6,116 bases of DNA. Source: Thermodesulfobacteriota bacterium (GTDB lineage: Bacteria > Desulfobacterota > Syntrophobacteria > BM002). Within the stretch, counting starts at the first letter, position 1; each line of letters starts with the position of its first letter. A program made the position numbers and the translations under genes. The DNA lies in NCBI GenBank assembly GCA_947259475.1, contig CAMYLW010000112.1, positions 1 to 6,116 on the forward strand, written 5' to 3'. Below are positions 5,461 through 6,116 of this stretch, in pieces. The notes under the pieces are model-generated. The model saw only the letters and a program-made list of their open reading frames with translations. It ran no database searches and had not been told where the DNA came from.

Positions 5461-5622
5461 TTATTCGTTTCTGGTAAACGCCATCCCATCCAGATCAGTA
5501 CAACTGGATTTCTCGTCATCGCCTACAGCTTTAGCATCTCTTAGATCGTCGATGTCACAGATGTAAGCATTGCCCTCTTTGTCGTAAACATACACCAGTG
5601 AAGTTTTTGTCGCCTCAGCCAT
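5461..5622 (-). CDS. Small acidic protein of unknown function (53 residues, two cysteines)
   Basis: The frame from ATG at 5622 to TAA at 5463-5461 encodes a small, soluble, acidic protein (13 Asp/Glu against 6 Lys/Arg) with no signal peptide or membrane helix. It begins MAEATKTSLVYVYDKEGN, continues through YICDIDDLRDA and ends GMAFTRNE. Its cysteines are C22 and C41. The LVYVYDKEGNAYICDID stretch looks like a beta-hairpin followed by a helix. I vaguely recall short proteins with a similar VYVYD-EGN-Y-C start in Desulfobacterota, but no function. Support for its being real comes from a near-perfect ribosome binding site, coding-like codon use, a plausible promoter and a strong terminator directly after the stop. 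It forms a single-gene unit, divergent from uvsE with 291 bases between the starts. It could be a regulator, a metal- or redox-binding protein or a stress protein; nothing in the sequence decides. Confidence 0.82.
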   Translation of the reverse strand: MAEATKTSLVYVYDKEGNAYICDIDDLRDAKAVGDDEKSSCTDLDGMAFTRNE

Positions 5623-5627
5623 GTTTA

Positions 5628-5633
5628 ACCTCC
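5628..5633 (-). promoter_or_regulatory. Strong ribosome binding site of the 53-residue protein
   Basis: The minus strand reads CAGGGAGGTTAAAC directly before the ATG at 5622. The GGGAGG/GGAGGT core lies 5-6 bases from the start codon. This strong match is the main reason for accepting a gene this short. Confidence 0.8.
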
Positions 5634-5655
5634 CTGTTTAGTGATTTGTCTTAAA

Positions 5656-5684
5656 TCAATACTCTAATCTTGTAAGTTTTTCAA
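5656..5684 (-). promoter_or_regulatory. Possible sigma70-type promoter of the 53-residue protein gene
   Basis: On the minus strand TTGAAA (5684-5679) is separated by 17 bases from TATTGA (5661-5656), in an AT-rich stretch upstream of the ribosome binding site. The -35 box is fair and the -10 box poor (3 of 6), so this is only a candidate. Confidence 0.35.
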
Positions 5685-5844
5685 TTTAAATTATTCCCTG
5701 TTGGCAGAAATGTTAAGAACTCCATTTCAGTCCGTCAAGAGACCCCCAAAAAAATTCGCTCTGTTACAGGTGAAATTTCATCTAACCTCACTCGCGCTGC
5801 AACCCGACTACTTGGTATTTTACAAGTTCTGCCATAGCAAGCTG

Positions 5845-5873
5845 TTGTAAGTTGAGGGGGCCGATACTATATT
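5845..5873 (+). promoter_or_regulatory. Sigma70-type promoter of uvsE
   Basis: TTGTAA (5845-5850, 4 of 6 to consensus) and TATATT (5868-5873, 5 of 6) are separated by exactly 17 bases and lie 40 bases before the uvsE start. The expected transcript start is near 5880, giving a leader of about 34 bases that contains AGGAAA. I see no LexA-type operator overlapping it, so SOS control is not supported. Confidence 0.55.
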
Positions 5874-5913
5874 TATCCTATCTGACTTTTTTTCGGCTTT
5901 CTAGGAAAATGAT

Positions 5914-6116
5914 ATGAAAATAGGATATCCCTGCATAAATAGTGGAATCGGTTGCACAGCCAATTCCACTTTCAGACTTGCCTCCTATTCTGAGGAGCTG
6001 CTGGTTCAGAAAGTTGAAAACAATTTAGACTGTCTCTTACAGATTTTGCAGTACAACGTTCAGAATGGTTTCTACTTTTTTAGAATAAGCTCTGACCTGG
6101 TCCCTTTTGCCTCACA
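5914..6116 (+). CDS. uvsE: UV DNA damage endonuclease UvsE/UVDE, N-terminal part (cut by window end)
   Basis: The frame opens with ATG at 5914 and stays open for 67 codons to the window edge. It begins [17 protein letters not shown], then [23 protein letters not shown] and [13 protein letters not shown]. These are the diagnostic N-terminal motifs of UVDE, a metal-dependent TIM-barrel endonuclease that nicks DNA 5' of UV photoproducts (cyclobutane dimers and 6-4 products) and some abasic sites, starting a light-independent excision repair path. Usual bacterial length is about 300 residues, so roughly a quarter is present; the metal-binding His/Glu/Asp residues lie beyond the window. AGGAAA at 5903-5908 is a suitable ribosome binding site and a good promoter lies upstream. 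Most homologues read CINLSIGCTAN; here it is [11 protein letters not shown]. The neighbouring membrane-lipid genes suggest a wider light-damage response. Confidence 0.92.
   Translation, partial: MKIGYPCINSGIGCTANSTFRLASYSEELLVQKVENNLDCLLQILQYNVQNGFYFFRISSDLVPFAS

Noticed and set aside
5154..5566. Two short forward frames (5154-5348 and 5345-5566)
   Set aside because: The first runs through hairpin repeats. The second crosses the terminator and lies antisense to the well-supported 53-residue gene. Neither has a ribosome binding site.
5710..5850. 46-residue forward frame between the small gene and uvsE
   Set aside because: There is no Shine-Dalgarno sequence, no recognisable motif, and its end overlaps the -35 box of the uvsE promoter.

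Overview
This window most likely comes from a mesophilic bacterium of moderate GC, possibly Desulfobacterota (Deltaproteobacteria) or a relative, recovered from environmental DNA. That placement is an inference from the gene set and from several intergenic palindromic repeats of kinds I associate with such genomes. There is no rRNA, tRNA, CRISPR array or transposase gene. The first ~185 bases look different: they are AT-rich (about one third G+C by hand count over 56-184) and encode the start of a TatA-type protein of archaeal, Nitrosopumilus-like character, joined in frame to an unrelated bacterial protein. This may be an assembly or cloning chimera.

Layout: (1) 56-784, +, a TatA-like N-terminus fused to a conserved protein of unknown function, followed by a possible terminator. 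(2) 816-891, a palindromic dispersed repeat. (3) 922-1329, +, a four-helix DUF2177 membrane protein. (4) 1333-1434, an imperfect inverted repeat in the convergent gap. (5) 1501-4761, -, a compact three-gene unit transcribed in the order MFS_2/GPH transporter, DUF1295 membrane oxidoreductase, CFA-synthase/coclaurine-N-methyltransferase-like methyltransferase; the last two overlap by ATGA. (6) 4762-5395, no recognisable gene, but a second copy of the palindromic repeat and two other hairpin-forming repeats. (7) 5461-5622, -, a 53-residue acidic two-cysteine protein with a strong ribosome binding site and its own intrinsic terminator. (8) 5914 to the window end, +, the start of uvsE, the UV damage endonuclease, behind a good sigma70-like promoter.

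Taken together, DUF2177, DUF1295, a CFA-synthase-like methyltransferase and an MFS_2 transporter are gene types that I recall recurring together in bacterial light and singlet-oxygen response clusters, often near photolyase genes. A UV endonuclease beside them fits the theme of protecting membranes and DNA from light damage. The methyltransferase carries the EMFEH active-site motif typical of the coclaurine N-methyltransferase branch rather than the canonical CFA synthase motif, so its product may not be a plain cyclopropane fatty acid. No sigma factor, anti-sigma factor, photoreceptor regulator, photolyase or FAD oxidoreductase lies in the window; the rest of such a locus, if present, must lie outside it.
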